Part shown: one piece after another, positions 32,912 to 46,089 of the stretch
How positions within the stretch are numbered: the first letter of the stretch is position 1
Layout: each line of letters begins with the position of its first letter
Source of the DNA: Branchiostoma floridae
Taxonomy: Eukaryota; Chordata; Leptocardii; Amphioxiformes; Branchiostomatidae
Direction of reading: 5' to 3'
Assembly (NCBI RefSeq): GCF_000003815.2
Contig: NC_049990.1
Location: 17,128,532-17,192,531 of the forward strand
DNA length: 64,000 nt
The notes under the pieces: generated by a model
The model's input: only the letters and a program-made list of their open reading frames with translations
Database searches by the model: none
Told to the model about the DNA's origin: nothing
Position numbers and translations under genes: made by a program

Positions 32912-33089
32912 CCGTGAATAGTTTCATCAGGTTGGTACGTCACTGAATAAAGAGACTCTTTTTACACAATCATTGCTTTATTCACACCGACGTTTCGCTG
33001 ACCGTCTGTCACCTTCTTCAGGAAAATTCTGACTGGTTGAAGAAGGTGACAGACGGTCACCGAAACGTGTAAAAAGAGTTTCTTTATTG
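32912..33089. mobile_element. Foldback element with 10-bp target duplication and hammerhead-like arms
   Basis: TAGCCGGCCT occurs at 32902-32911 and 33090-33099, bounding a 178-bp insertion. Gene C's flank has a single uninterrupted TGTAGCCTGCCTAACC at the matching place, an apparent empty site. The insertion has two inverted arms. Left, read on minus, is CTGAAGA ... GAAAC (33021-33015 and 32996-32992). Right is TTGAAGA ... GAAAC (33037-33043 and 33062-33066), each enclosing a GGTGAC/GTCACC-type stem. The outer end TCCGTGAATAGTTTCATCAG is shared with the element near 55210. Confidence 0.75.
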
Positions 33090-33611
33090 TAGCCGGCCTA
33101 TAGCCCTTATCGTTCTGGGCATGGTGCCAAGTTTTTCTGATATAACCACTCAGACCGATTGTATCCACTTGTATCCTTTTTTTTCCAATCTGTATATTTA
33201 CGTACAAAATGTATGTGGTCACACCTATCAGCCTCGCTGCCTATATGCCTACATTGTTTTGCACATGTTGCATACTGAATAAAGTCAAAGCAAATCTGTT
33301 GCTTAATTGTTCCCTGTACATAGAATCGACCTCTGTGGTCCAAGTTCCAAACCTAGGCTATATATTAAGTATATTAACATAAGTTCTACTCAATGTTTGT
33401 CTTTAGGCTTAATCTTGTTGTTTCATTTGGAGTGTACGTTAACCATTTAATTACAAGTATTCTATGAAACGTTGTATGTATGAGTTGACAGAAAATGTCA
33501 GCTACAACATGTATTGCATTGTCGAAAATCTCAATAAAATTTAACTCTACATCTTGAATAACATTTTTTATCTTCACAGTTGTGATGTCCAGGTTTATAC
33601 TGCTTATCACA

Positions 33612-36600
33612 TCAGTACGTGTTGTAGATAGTCATCGTGTTATCCCCTACATCAGTCACTACCAACTGGCCTTCATCACTAACTGCAATATGATTTATCA
33701 TCCTCAGATTGGTAACAACATGGCGAACGAACTGTCCGCGACTTGTAAACATAGACACCCGACCATTTCCAAGCACCTCACCACGATCTGCCACCAAGAT
33801 ATGTCCTGAAATGTCTGTACAGATTCCCCGGGCAAGTGCAAACTCACCATCCCTGCTTCCATACCCCCCAAAACTCAGCAGACGGTGCCCGGTCTGGTTA
33901 TACACGTAAACAATGTTATTCCCTATGGTGAGAATGTTACCATCCCTGCTTACTGCAATGAATTCTGATAACAACTTCCCTGCATTAAACATCATATCAA
34001 GCAAGCCATTAGGGTGGTATATGTCAATTTCAGTTTTACCCGAGTCACGTTTTGTGACCAGAATGCGATTACTTTGTACATCCACTGCAATCGTTCGAAC
34101 GCTTCTAATACGTTGCACTTTGAACTTGCTTAAAGCTAGACCATCCTTGCTGTACTGTACAACATAGGTCCTATCAAATGCCACGTTACCTATCACCCAC
34201 AGGTTATCATTGGCGTCGATAGAAATGCTTCTGGAAGATACTGTACTTCCGGCTTTCCCGGGTACAGTTGTCAAGAAATGACGAATGTAAACACCCTTCA
34301 TGTTAAATACTTGGATTCTACAGTTGTAATATTCAGCTATGAATATCTCGTTTCTAGAAGAAACAACAACTCCACTTATACGAGCGAACTTCCCCAGTGT
34401 CGATCCCCGCCCACCAAACGTGATGACGTGACGTTTGCCACCATCTTCTGTCGTCCCTACAACGATACAAGATACAGATAGAACTTTATTGCACGACAAT
34501 TGTCCATGGTACAAAGTATGGTAACAGCTATTACATAAGGTACAAAATAGAGGTATAGGATAAAGCTTAACAGTAAGGCCTAACATAATTCATTCATATA
34601 GTATCATAATGAAGTAGGCTAATCATTAGCTTCAGTATTCTTTCTGATAGCAATGCAGTCCTTGATATGTTTGCCTATTTTTGCATTATGGGAGTTCTGA
34701 CATCTAAATTTATGTGAAAATCTGTCTGTAGCATCGAGTCTTTTGAAATATGTTTTACTTGATTCGAGAAACGTGAATAATTCATTGCGTAAACTAGCGT
34801 ATCTAGAACAGATGCAAAAGAGTATAGAGTAGGACAGAAATTTTATGAATTTTTTTTGAAAGACGGATCAACAATACAACAATTTGTTTTGATAAAAATG
34901 CAGTGCAAAATGTATCCCTAATGTGTTTCATTAGTACGGAGGTATGGCATTGCTGAACTCTAGTTTTAAATGGAGATATGACGTTGATAAACTGTACTTT
35001 TTAATATGGAGGTATGATGTTATTGAACTCTATTTGTAAACGAAGGGATTATATTGCTTAGCTTTAGTTTTAGATGAAGAGATGATTTTGCTTTAGTAAG
35101 CTCTAGTTTTAAATAAAGAGATGATGTTGCTTAACTCTAGTTTGTCTTACCAGGTATGTTATCCAAAGTTGTAGTAGTTTTAACTGTCCAAATCTTGGTT
35201 TTTGAGTTTCCTTCGATAGATGTCAATATCTGGGGATAAAAAAACTGTTGACATAAGTACCGATTATTTTGTGATATTAAAGAAACAAATTTAAAGTTTT
35301 CTATTGTTCTTATTTTTAAACAGACTCATAATCCTAAAATCAAAGTTGCGATTAACCATGATGGTCAGTGTCTGTAAAGAACGTGATGATCATCTCACTA
35401 CTGTACAATATTTATCAATCTTAATATGCAAATGTAGATCAACTGCTAAATACATTTGTACTTGATTTCTATATGTTTTCCTGGCAGACATTTGATTGCT
35501 TTTTTGACGTTATACCAATAGCATGTACATTTCACTGCTACATATCAATTATACTCACAGTATTGGTAAATTTTGTGAAAACGTCAAATGCTCTGGTTGT
35601 GGATGAATATCTTACCGTGGTGAGAGCTGTATGAAGCGCTGTTGTCTGAAACAGAAGTTCCATTTTTTTTTACTCTTGGGTTTACCGGTTAAGAGAAAAA
35701 CCAAACAACCTAAGACATAGGCATATTTCTTATCTCCACTATAACTGAAAAGCTAGCAGAAGTTAAATTTATCCAGCAATAGTCTCAATTTGAATCCGTT
35801 AACTGTATCTTTTCAACACGTCTTGTTGTGACCTATACTTAGCCCGGTTTCAAAAATGTTCAATAACGGTCTTCATTCATTTATTCATGTATATTATTTT
35901 TAAAGTCAGTATTCCAGACAAATCAAACAGGAGACAAGATAACCAGTTTGGTGCGCTCGTTTCTGTGCAGACGGTGATCCGTGTCTACAATTATTCCGTG
36001 TATCCCTTAGCTGTCGATCAAATATGTTTACTGTAGTAGATGTCCAAACTCCAAAGTGTGACGTGAACGAAATGGAAAAGTGATTTGTGACAACTGTCCA
36101 TTTTTTTTCAAACATAACCTATAGTAGACAATAAACATGTAGAGATGGAATATCAACAAATTTGGGTCTGTTTGTTTTGATCCCAGAGGCTTATGTGTTT
36201 GGATTGGATAATTTTTAGCTTCCTTTTTCAGAAAACACCATTCTGACTCACTTACTCAGTCCCGTAGCTGGTCACCGTACTACACAATTCTACTAGACCC
36301 ATAACTTCATAGGCGTTTATAGAGGCATAGTACTGTGGATTTGTATAGGGGAACATCTGTGTCGAGTCCAAGCCGGACTTCTTGCCATTTGGACCCCCAA
36401 ACTTTCGAAAGCATATATTTCTTGAAAACCATAAGCAAGGAGTTAGCTATACTTAGTTTATTTTTAATTGGAAAGTAAGGTGCAAATGTTTAGGAAAGAA
36501 ACGTTGTGCTTGCATTTTCCCATAAACTTAGATAATGAGCAATGATCATTTGGGAACTGAACTTGCTTTGTCAAAATATTTTTCTGACACTGACGAGGCA

Positions 36601-39600
36601 ACGCATTTACAATGATCACGGATTAAATGTAAAAAAAAAAAAAAAAAAAAAATTAAACCTAAACAATGCATTGTGATGTTTGGGCCAAGTTTGGTCATTC
36701 TAGTCACAAAATAGGTTTAGGGCTGTTTTATGGATAACACTGCAATTAGTAAAAGAATCGTAAGTATGTTGCACTCCAAAGTTATAAGAGAAGCTAGAAA
36801 ACCATTTACCTCGACCGTCACAGTTGGTCTTGTAGGATACGAATAGTTTGACTGATGAGTTTCCTGAGGCGAAACGATGAAGACTCCTTTTAGGATCATT
36901 GCTATTCCAGCGGATGCCATGATGACTGCACAAATCAGCTGTGCGCATATGCGGGAAGGGCGGGGTGCAGGTCCCTTGTCTGTAGGAACATTATAGTAAC
37001 AACACATAGTGGTAAATTGTAACCATGTCGTTTAAGATCCTAGTTAAGCTATAAAGATATAAAAATAATCCAGAAAATGTTAAAGCCACTGCTCAATTTG
37101 CATCTTGCAGCACAAGCATTGGGTATAGGTATAGAAAGTGTACGAAACACGACTCGTCAAGACACTTTATAAATCACAAAGGTCATAAAGATTTGGCTAC
37201 ATATGAAAAGTAAAACAGCAAGGGTTAAGGTTGATAGCCACAGAGGCAAACTAAGTCAAAACCTGGTAAAGTATGAATTTGACAGGTCACGTTGGACATA
37301 TATATATAGATCAACAAGTGCAAATAGAAACCAAAAGGGTAGACATATTTCAAAACAGCTAATTCAACAGTGAGTAAGATGGTTGCACTTCCCAGATAAA
37401 GGTAACGTTGAGTGGCAAATAAACCATATATTATACTACAGTTATATAGATCATATATTAGTCATCATTCACCAACGATCAGCAAAACCGATATCTGTAT
37501 ACCAAAGTTAAACAAAATGTTTGAAATGTAAAAAAAGGTCATTTACAATTACAACACATGAAAACTGCACTTTTTAAACATAAATGAACTTTGTCAAATA
37601 GGACTTTCAGGAGACTGCTCTCATAGTAACAATGATGGGCTTTTCAAAATGAATTTTGTACACAACTGCTCGGGTAACTTATTAATTAAGGCCTGTGATT
37701 GAGCTCCCTGCAGAGTAAAAAAAGGGCGTGTCCCCGCAAGGTCACCAGGGCGATGGCACCGAACATGAATTTCGAACCACTCCGTGACCGCAGGTGACCT
37801 CCGGGACGGCCAAGTTTTCAGAACGGTCGAATGTCATAATGTAATGTTACATTGCGAAAACAGGAACTCACTTTGTGTGGGGCACTCTAACTACTTTTAG
37901 AAAGTCGTCTTATTGCTAACCGTATAAGGTATTGATGAAGGTTTTATCAAATATTGAAATAATCCGATGCGATTAAGAATACAAGCCCCCCGCGGAACAC
38001 GCATAATGGTACCGCCCGAACCGTGTTCGATGTAAAATGGCGGGAAAACGACAGCTTTGATTGATAACGGCCCGAAGCTTCGCGAAGCATCTTGCATTGT
38101 CAAATTTATGGGCTTCAGCCTCGGTCAAAACAGCAGTATTGCCGACAAATTTAGTGTATTTTGAAGTATCAGCACTTGTTTGTTTAAATTGTCCGCGGCT
38201 ATTTTGTTTTTGTTTAAAGTATTTTCACTGGAGGTCATTTTTAACGAAAAATTAGGAAAAAAAACAATCTTTTTGCTCTTTTTGGTCTAAAAAAGTTAAG
38301 ATTCCTTCACTCTAAACAAAATAGCCGCGGACATAATTAGTCTAAAGGAGGTAAGCTCTTATCTTGATTAATATAAAGGCTAAATGTGCTGTCCTCGCCA
38401 AGGCTTGGACATGTGAAGTGAACGATGTTTGTTTTTTTACCAAAATGTGTATTTCTAACATCAAATTCCATCGGTCCACACAAAATCCACCAGTGTCTAG
38501 TACATTTAAACTGTTCAAGCATTGTGTGAAGTTTCATCTTGATACGACTACCCGACAAAAAGTTATGAGGATTTAAGCGTTTTAACATAGCTACACGCGT
38601 GTCACATGCCTTCAGTTACCTGAGTGATGCAACATTTATCTTAGAAACAGCAAAATGTATCTTGGAAGCAGTTTATTGGTTCTAATGTATGCCGTTTAAA
38701 GCCTACATGTAATACACAGGATACAGAGCTTAGAAGCCATCATCTTTAAGGACATAAGAACATCAATTTAATAACTTTAGATTTTAAGGATCCTGGTTGT
38801 GACAAATTTGTGTAATTACGTAAAAGGTGTAAAAAAATAGGATTCCCTTTTTGTTAGAAATTCCATATATGTATAGAAATATAGTTGTGAAATGCAGGAC
38901 TATCAAAGCAAAACTAACTTAATTGCTGCTCACTTCCCAACGCTGAATTTGGCTTACCTGATAGAAGGTTGTCACTTCCAGCTGGTTCATCCAGATCCTG
39001 GTACACATGTTCATCTTCATTGTCATTTTCATATAAATCATCAGCCACATCATTATTTTCATATACATCTTTAGCCAAATTATCATCATTTTCATATACA
39101 TCTTTAGCCACATCATCATCATTTTCATATGCATCTTCAGCAACATCATTTTCATATACATCTTTAGCAAAATTATTATAATTTTCATATACATCTTCAG
39201 CCACATCATCATCATTTCCATATTCATCATCAGCCACAGTATTTTTATCATATACATTTTGAACAACATTATCATTTTCATATACATTTTCAGCCACATC
39301 ATCATCATTTTCATCTTTAGCCACATCATCATCATTTTCACATACATCTTCGGTAACATAAACCTCATTTACACATACATCTTTAGCATCATCGACGTCA
39401 TTTTTACATACAAGTTCATCTTCAGCTACATTATCATCAACTTCATATATATTTTCAGGTACATACACATCCCCAGCCTCATCACCAGTATTCCCATAAA
39501 CTACTCTAGACACAGCGGTGTTTTTCCCAGGTGTGTGATCAACCGTAACGTCCATTGACTGAGTCAGTACGGACCGTGACTCTACAGTAAGGCCATACGC

Positions 39601-39675
39601 CACTACTCCATGGGTTGTCTGGGTGGCCGGGACGTTTCTTTGCTGCATCTTTATCGGCTGCAGTTCCTTAGACAT
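33612..39675 (-). CDS. NHL gene A: predicted type II membrane protein with Tyr-x-Asn repeats and NHL propeller
   Basis: Exons 39675-38958 (start in an exon from 39677), 36979-36810, 35645-35616, 35229-35151 and 34456-33612 join in frame to about 613 residues. Residues 1-240 are acidic and carry seven YEN and ten Tyr-x-Asn motifs in units such as DVYENDDNLAKDVYEN. A basic APRPSR stretch precedes one TM helix (LICAVIMASAGIAMILKGVF), then an NYS sequon. The stalk is Thr-rich (TTALHTALTT, KTTTTL). The last exon is an NHL-type beta-propeller: FGGRGSTLGKFARISGVVVS, then FGGYGSRDGEFALARGICTD, with R-I-Q-V-F and V-S-M-F strands. No signal peptide, so an N-in orientation is inferred from flanking charge. 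No described family recognised. Confidence 0.8.
34472..34815 (-). mobile_element. Truncated LINE 3' end in a gene A intron
   Basis: The reverse complement ends in ACTTTGTACCATGGACAATT then GTGCAATAAAGTTC and a short GATACA tail, homologous to the 3' end of the LINE at 40985-44480. Its 5' part shares TTATTCACGTTTCTCGAATCAAG-type sequence with that element. The corresponding intron of gene B lacks it, so it inserted after the A/B duplication. Confidence 0.75.
36632..36654. repeat. Poly(A) tract
   Basis: About 23 consecutive A on plus within a gene A intron. Confidence 0.9.
37670..38625. mobile_element. Probable TIR element inserted in a gene A intron
   Basis: The segment is absent from the aligned gene B intron. 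Its ends are inverted: CTCGGGTAACTTATTAATTA on the left and, read on minus, CTCAGGTAACTGAAGGCATG on the right. An internal inverted pair (TTGTCCGCGGCTATTTTGTT and AAACAAAATAGCCGCGGACA) lies at about 38190-38335. No transposase ORF. The target duplication is not clear. Confidence 0.5.
38970..39460. repeat. Imperfect coding tandem repeat (acidic Tyr exon, gene A)
   Basis: Repeating units of roughly 27-39 bases with ATCATTTTCATATACATCTT and TAGCCACATCATC (plus-strand reading) encode the acidic Tyr-x-Asn array. Unit lengths vary only by multiples of three, so the frame is kept. Confidence 0.85.
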
Positions 39676-40234
39676 ATCTGATGGTGAGAAGTACGGGGGA
39701 TTATAAAACTTAACGAAAGCTTTATGCTTTAAAACATTTGTTAGTTAATTCATTTTCTTTTCATTTTAAAATAAAGAAAACCACACAAATAAAAAAGCAA
39801 CACATTTAACACGGATGCAAAGCGAAAGTAAACACAGTTAATAAACAGAAGAAAAAAGAGCGAAATAATACCAGCCTACTAACGCAACACTAAGCCCACA
39901 CCAATTTAATTTGTTGCTTCTCAGATTTTTTAAAGAAAAATATTAGGGCGGACGGTTTAAAAAAATAAAATAATAATTTTTGCTAAAAGTCTGTGGTGAA
40001 CATAAGTGGCTTATATAACACAAAAACAAGGTTAGTAGTCAAGTTTTCAGCTTTTCATGGCATGATTTATATGATGAATCTCTTCTTTTGATTTGATACC
40101 ACTGAATCAATGGAATTGTTTTCATACTGAAATTATGTGTGTTGCATTTACTTATTTTCTTTATCTCTACGAGAAACATTAAAATGGTTGGCTATGATGG
40201 AAGCCTCGACCTAAGCCATGGGTATTTCAAAGGA

Positions 40235-40985
40235 CCTATTCAGACCGGGCCGGGGGGGGGGGAGTGCCTGTGTCAACTTTGACGTCATATAACTGCCGAA
40301 CGACGTGTGCTAGGACGACGAAACTTAGTGACTTTTCTTAAAATATTGTTGTCAACAAATTTGCGAAGAGATTTTGAGTTTGTAGTTTTTCGTGTTGCCA
40401 TGGCAACGGGTTTCTGACAGGCATATTTTACCAAATTTACTAGTTTCAGTTTGAATTATGAGATTTCATAGTTTTATTGCTAGATCACACTTGTTTATCT
40501 ATATCATTGACATCCTGTGTAATTTTAAGTTACAAATCTAATTGAATATTCATATTTTATGCTAATTTTATGGTGTCATGGGTAAAAATCCAAGATGGCG
40601 GACAATGTCATTTTCAATGGTAAATACATGTCAGTTTTACTCAAATTCCGTCAAAATCTTTATTTTCTTACAAAATACAATCACTTGAATCGTTTTAGTC
40701 CACTTCCATTGGATTTTGGGATTATATGTAGAAAAAAAAAGATTTCAGAAAATTCAAGCTTGTCGATCCAAGATGGCGGACAAATGACGTCATTTTCTGA
40801 CGTCATATAGGCGTCAGTGTCATCATCATTGGCAACAAAAGACTTGGCAGACTTAGACACGAATAATGTAACCTTTATAGTCATCGTTTTGTTTGATTCC
40901 TTCAAGTATAGCGGAAATCTCATATTTAGACCATTTTAGCCCAAAATATGACATTATGACGTCATAATTACGTCATATTAGACCC
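40235..40985 (+). repeat. Dispersed repeat rich in TGACGTCA motifs
   Basis: Plus-oriented relative of 10390-10862. It has several TGACGTCAT copies, a GTTGCCATGGCAACG palindrome, and two CCAAGATGGCGGACAA boxes (about 40592 and 40769). It lies directly upstream of the LINE. Confidence 0.6.
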
Positions 40986-43900
40986 TACTATCACCAACAA
41001 TGAATGGACAGAATATTTCAAAGGATTGAAGGACCTAACAAAAAACAGAAACTTCAACACAGATTTTAAAAATATAATCACTGAACGGTTAGAACAGTTT
41101 GATAAAAATTCATCCATTTTGCTAGACGTTCCCTTTACAGCAAAAGAAATTTTAGTTGGTATAAAACAATTAAAAACTTGAAAAGCCTGTGGCATTGATT
41201 CTATTTCAAACAAAATGTTAAAACATGGATCAAATACTAAGCAGTTTTGTCTGTCATTGGTAAATCTTTTCAACACTATCCTTACCGAAGGCACATTTCC
41301 GCCTAATTGGAACACAAGCATTCTTACTCCTATCTTTAAATGTCTTTATATGTCTGTAAATCTGGTGATTAGTCCAACGCTGATAATTACAGAGGAATAG
41401 CTCTTTCCAGTTGCCGGTCGAAACAGTTTACACTTCTATTAAATACTAGGTTACAAATCTTTGTAGAAAACAATAATCTATTAGCCGACACACAGTTTGG
41501 CTTTAGAAAGAACTGCCGAACCGCCGACAATGTTTTTATTCTAAAATCCCTTATTGGTAAATATACACGCAAAAAGAAAGGTAAATTGTTTGTTTGTTTT
41601 GTTGAAATGAAACAAGCATTTGATAGTGTATGGCGTGATGGATTATTTCATAAATTATTACATTATGGCATCAATAGGAACTTTTTCAATGTATTGAGAT
41701 CTAGGTATTTAAATGTTAATTAGGCAGTCAGAGTAGAGAACGGTTTATCAGATTCGCTTGTTTCAACATGTGGTGTAAGACAAGGTTGTAACCTTAGTCC
41801 CTTGTTATTCAACCTATTGATTTATGACTTGCCGCAATATTTCGATCTTGACAAATGTGATGCCGCTACTTTAACTTCTAAATCTATCAATTGTTTGTCT
41901 TGGGCAGACGATCTTGCTTTGATTTCACTATCTAAGCATGGACTCCAATATTGCATCAATACTCTGGAAACATATTGTAATAATTGGAAACTAACTGTTA
42001 AGGTGTCTAAAATGAAAATCATTATTTTCTCTAAAGGTGCTACAAAGAAAATGTCAAAAGAAATCCATATTTATAATAATGTAATAGTTACAGACAGTTA
42101 CACCTACCATGGAATCCCTCTTACGTCCTAGGGTAACTTTAAAACGGCCAGAAAGTTTATAGAAATCAAAGCTATGAGAGCTATATTCAAATTAAAATCA
42201 CTTTTAACATCGGAAAATATTTCAATAAAGTTAGGTAAAAGTCTTTTTGACAAATTTGTTAAACCTATCCTTTTGTACGGATCTGAGTTATGGATCTGAG
42301 CTTTGACCATGCCTCCAAAACTCTGAAACTTTTCAAAAACATTCCTGTGTCTTCCTCAAAGTATATTTTCTCCCTTTTATTGAAGAAAGTTCAGATTGAG
42401 GATAGCATTCCAGTTTTTTTATTCGAAAGAGCACTTGTACTGATCTGACTCATACCTATGCTATCAATTTTGAAAGACAAAGACATCACGGCGGTCGGTT
42501 GCTAGGGCATTCTTTCCCGTTGCTATGCGTGTTCGACAGAGTATCGGGTTACAAGAGACCTACTATTTGCTAAACGTAAAATATTTGAAAATAAACAAAA
42601 TGTTATGACAAGGAAAATGTATTCAAAATCAGATTAAATTTGCAATTTTGGATAGTTTGAGTCTTCCCGTTTGAATTGAGATAGCTGTTTTGTTTCGATT
42701 TTCCTTCCAAAGACGACTATTTTATGTTTCAAGAAAGGCCTTCAATTTGACCATACTCTTGATAAGATGGCCCACAAGTGCCATGGCAAATTCTCGATTT
42801 TTGTATTTTTCGTCATCTGAGAGGCAAATAAAACTTGTTGTTTTGGGGATTTTTTAATTTCCAATTTTAAGTAAAGTTACAGTCAAAATTATGCGTAAAA
42901 ATTACATTTTTCGCACTTAATTACCAATAATTCAAAATCGAAGGCATTTTAAAAAAATCCCAAAAACAGAAATCTCGGGAAAACCGTTGCGGTCATTTTG
43001 AGCCGTCAATGAGTTAAGTTGGACTCTTCTTGGTGGAGATCTTAAACGATGTTTGCACGCATGTCATGCCGTACGGATAGCGGGAGGGTGTAATTGATAC
43101 CGGTGTAAACAACACTTATGATATTCAAGGTCATCAACAAAAACGCCAGTAGCTTCGTTACATATTACAGGTCCGCAACAAAGTGAAAGCATAGATGTAC
43201 TGTCCCGAAAATTGTTTATATTGGTTAAAAACAATATTTTTCGCCTGATTCAAGTTAGTTGGGGGGAAAGGGCCAGAAAGCACGGTTTTACCTGCGTTGA
43301 CCGCAGATGACCTAAATAGAACACGGGTTCGGTTCGAATTACGTCAGATCGAACCTCGTGGAACAAGGTTCCAATTCGCCTAGACATGGGAGGTTTTGAG
43401 CCCGTATTTGACCACCGTGCATGTTTCTGAAATATGCGTCTGGGCTTAATCTAGAAAAGGATGACACACGCCTAGTAACAGTCATACCGGCATTCGACAT
43501 GATTGATATACGTTTTCAAAAATTTTTACTTGAAGTCCATTCAAAATAATCTAATGACGGTGTTCGAGGAGAGTTAGGAACTTTTCCTATTATGATATCT
43601 GCTAAAATTCAGCTCATTAAAATTTGGCACCGTCTTGTAAACTTACCTGAGGACTCTCTGCTTCGCGATGCATACTATACTGTATTTACTGGTGATCATG
43701 ACTGGATTAATCATGTTAAGGACATTCTCAATTACCACGGCTTTGAACATATGTATAAAATCTGAGTCTTATAAAGTAGATTACATTGCCGACCAACTTC
43801 GTCACCGTCTACAAGATATATTCATACAGGAGTGGTTTAGTTGTATAAAAAGCAATTCAAGACTGTCTTTTCTTAACAAATCGAAAAAAGTGTTATGAAC

Positions 43901-44480
43901 ATGAGACATACCTTTATGATATATATATATAACTTTGAAATTCGTAAATCGATAACCTAGTTAAGAATCAGCAGTCATAAATTGAATATAGAAACAGGTA
44001 GATATTATAATGTAGCCCCTGACCAAAGGTTTTGCCCATTCTGTCCAAAGCAAATTGAAGATGAATTTCATTTTGTTATGATGTAGGTACAATGTTTCAT
44101 GTAATGAGTTATTCACATTCCTCGAATCAAGCACAACAGATTTTAAGAGACTCAATGCTCAGGCAGATTTGATTATATATTCAGATGTGACAACTCCCAG
44201 AATGCTAAAATAGGTAAATATATAAAAGATTGCTTTGTCATAAGAAAAAATGCCTAAACTCATAATTAGCCCCACTCGATTGTAGTACAATGTTTTAGGC
44301 TAGCGCTCATTGTTTTAGAAGTAAGGATGTCAAATTTCATTCTTTATTCATAATCTCATAATGTACTATGTTTAATACTTGCTTTAGTAATTAGGATGAT
44401 AAGTTTGTTTCTTCTTTTTTTTGCCATACTTTGTACCGTGTACGATCGTTGCGCATTAAAGTTCTTCCTATTAGGTCACA
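40985..44480 (+). pseudogene. Degenerate non-LTR retrotransposon (LINE) with reverse transcriptase, interrupted
   Basis: Reverse transcriptase motifs are visible in broken frames: KACGIDSISNKMLK, FGFRKNCRTADNVFILKSLI, FVEMKQAFDSVWRDGL, GVRQGCNLSPLLFNLLIYDL and the catalytic box LSWADDLALIS (the usual Y/F-A-D-D). A late FCPFCPKQIEDEFHF Cys motif follows near 44030. Stops and frameshifts make it inactive. Between about 42440 and 43550 unrelated sequence splits the C-terminal part. The 3' end is CTTTGTACCGTGTACGATCG then GCGCATTAAAGTTC. It lies in the gene A intron between the 5' exon and the first coding exon. Confidence 0.85.
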
Positions 44481-44632
44481 ACGATACCAAAATTGCAGAA
44501 AATATAAAACTTTACTAGTAAATCATCCCCTCCAGATTTGGTATTCGTAACCCAAGCCGTTTTGAAATTACGAGCCCCTCTCCCGGTCCCAGGAATCCAA
44601 AAAAGCCCGGTCTGGATAGGGTTAATATTTAC

Positions 44633-44760
44633 CTGTTTTAAGCGCTTGTATTGCTGTAGAATCGTGTCTTTTCATGGTTCCTCTGTCATGTAAGGCTTGT
44701 AGACGTCTCCCGATTTATTTTCTGATTGATAGACTCAAGTTTCTGCCACGCAGTTATCAG
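44633..44760 (-). other. Gene A first (5') exon, mostly untranslated
   Basis: The donor ACAG/GTAAAT at 44633-44628 and flanking sequence are conserved with gene B (57042-57170). An ATG in this exon would read MKRHDSTAIQALKT and join in frame to the ATG at 39675, adding 15 residues. Gene B lacks both that ATG and one A of the frame, so the 39675 start is preferred and this exon is treated as 5' UTR. The transcription start is estimated from the TATA box. Confidence 0.55.
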
Positions 44761-44786
44761 CAGTCAGCACAACTACTTAGTGGTGA

Positions 44787-44796
44787 CATATAAATA
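44787..44796 (-). promoter_or_regulatory. TATA-like box of gene A
   Basis: TATTTATATG on minus within the block CTTGGTATTTATATGTCACC, which is preserved at gene B and partly at 58308-58315. It lies about 30 bases upstream of the conserved start of the 5' exon region. Confidence 0.55.
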
Positions 44797-46089
44797 CCAA
44801 GAGCTGTTTGCATGGTATTTAAAAAGCGTTGACGAGAATAAGAAGTGCCCTGGTGATTGCCCCAGTAGCAACACGTAACTAATTGTCTAGACCTCTCACA
44901 AAAAATAGGTCGGCATATTGTACAGAATTGATTGGGAATAGTTTAAACAAATTGTAAAAATGAATAAAAATATCGCAACTCAAATCTCAGACCAATATAC
45001 ATGCGACCAACAATACTCGTCCATTTTAATGTACGTATGACAGAACCGAACCAATCACATTTTATTAGAATATTACCAGGCACGAAAACACCAAGGTCAA
45101 ATATAATGTAAATTTCTCTTTTCTTTAAATGACGGTTAGATGTGTCTGAAAAGAATATTCTAGATATAACAGATTTTATCCATGTAAGAAAATAGCAGTA
45201 ATATAGCAAATAAACGGGAAAATCCATTGTTAGAACCGAAACTAGCGATTCTAGTCAAATATGCCCGTCAATAAACGGTTGCCATGGCAACACTAAAGAT
45301 GGAAAATTGTGCATACTTCTAAATTGTTGTCAACTTAAGTTTAAGAAATCTTACCAAATTTGCTGGCTCTAGCGTAAGCCGTTATGGCGCTTCACAATAT
45401 GAAATTTGGCGCAAGCCTCAAAACACCCCTACCCGGTCTGAAAAGGGTTAAGGGGGCACACCCCAGTTTATTTCGGTTTCCAATTGGAGGCGGCACATCC
45501 TCATGTCTAGCGACCATCCCTTCCAGGAACACCTGTAGGTTGTCTCTAAAGCCGCCAAAAAGGTACTCTTTGCTTCGGAAGGCCGAGGACGGGAACTTTT
45601 CCAAACCGCCGAGCTTTCGCCCCTTCGAGTTAACAGGAAGTTGGGGTCTATTCTATGGTACTGGGTCACACACCATCTCCTGGTTGTTCAATTGTTGTCG
45701 CGACATTGCTCAACTAAATTCTGAGATGGTAATAACTTAAAGGAGGACATAAAGTTAAGTAGAGCCCATTGTGTAACTTTCTTATTTACAGGTTTGCGAT
45801 ATTCTCCACTTTCATACTTCCTGAAATACTTTGCGCCATGGTTCCAATAAAGCTGCCCGGAAGCCCCGGCATCGGAGTCCGTGGGCACAAAAAATCGGTT
45901 TCAACCAATATTTAAACACAGAGCACATCATAGGGATGGCGCTTTTTTTCAAATATACAAAGGTAGCAGTCCTTTTCAGCAATGGAGCCCAAGTGCTGAA
46001 GTGGTCGTTACTTTCAAGAGGCAGCTTCAGCACTGGAAACCCTCTTGTCAGCACTGGAAGACGAGTGCCGAGACTACAATCAATACAAT

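Larger units (their letters stand above)
29280..33600. other. Intergenic region between the polycystin-like gene and NHL gene A
   Basis: No supported exons. It contains an (AT)n tract near 30898-30970, duplicated sequence related to the 3' flank of gene C (31800-32900 matches parts of 58430-59550, for example AACAACACATTCTAGGGT and CATGCCTAGGACGATTTCTA), and the foldback insertion at 32912-33089. Two plus-strand ORFs near 29475-30199 have no recognisable features. Confidence 0.6.

Noticed and set aside
38919-39368. Met/Lys-rich ORFs (MYMKMMMMWLKM-type) antisense or out of frame to the acidic exons
   Set aside because: Frame shadows of the Tyr-x-Asn repeat exons; the same happens at 55663-56109.
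45384-45740. 118-codon plus-strand ORF
   Set aside because: It overlaps a dispersed-repeat edge and several overlapping ORFs on both strands; no protein features.
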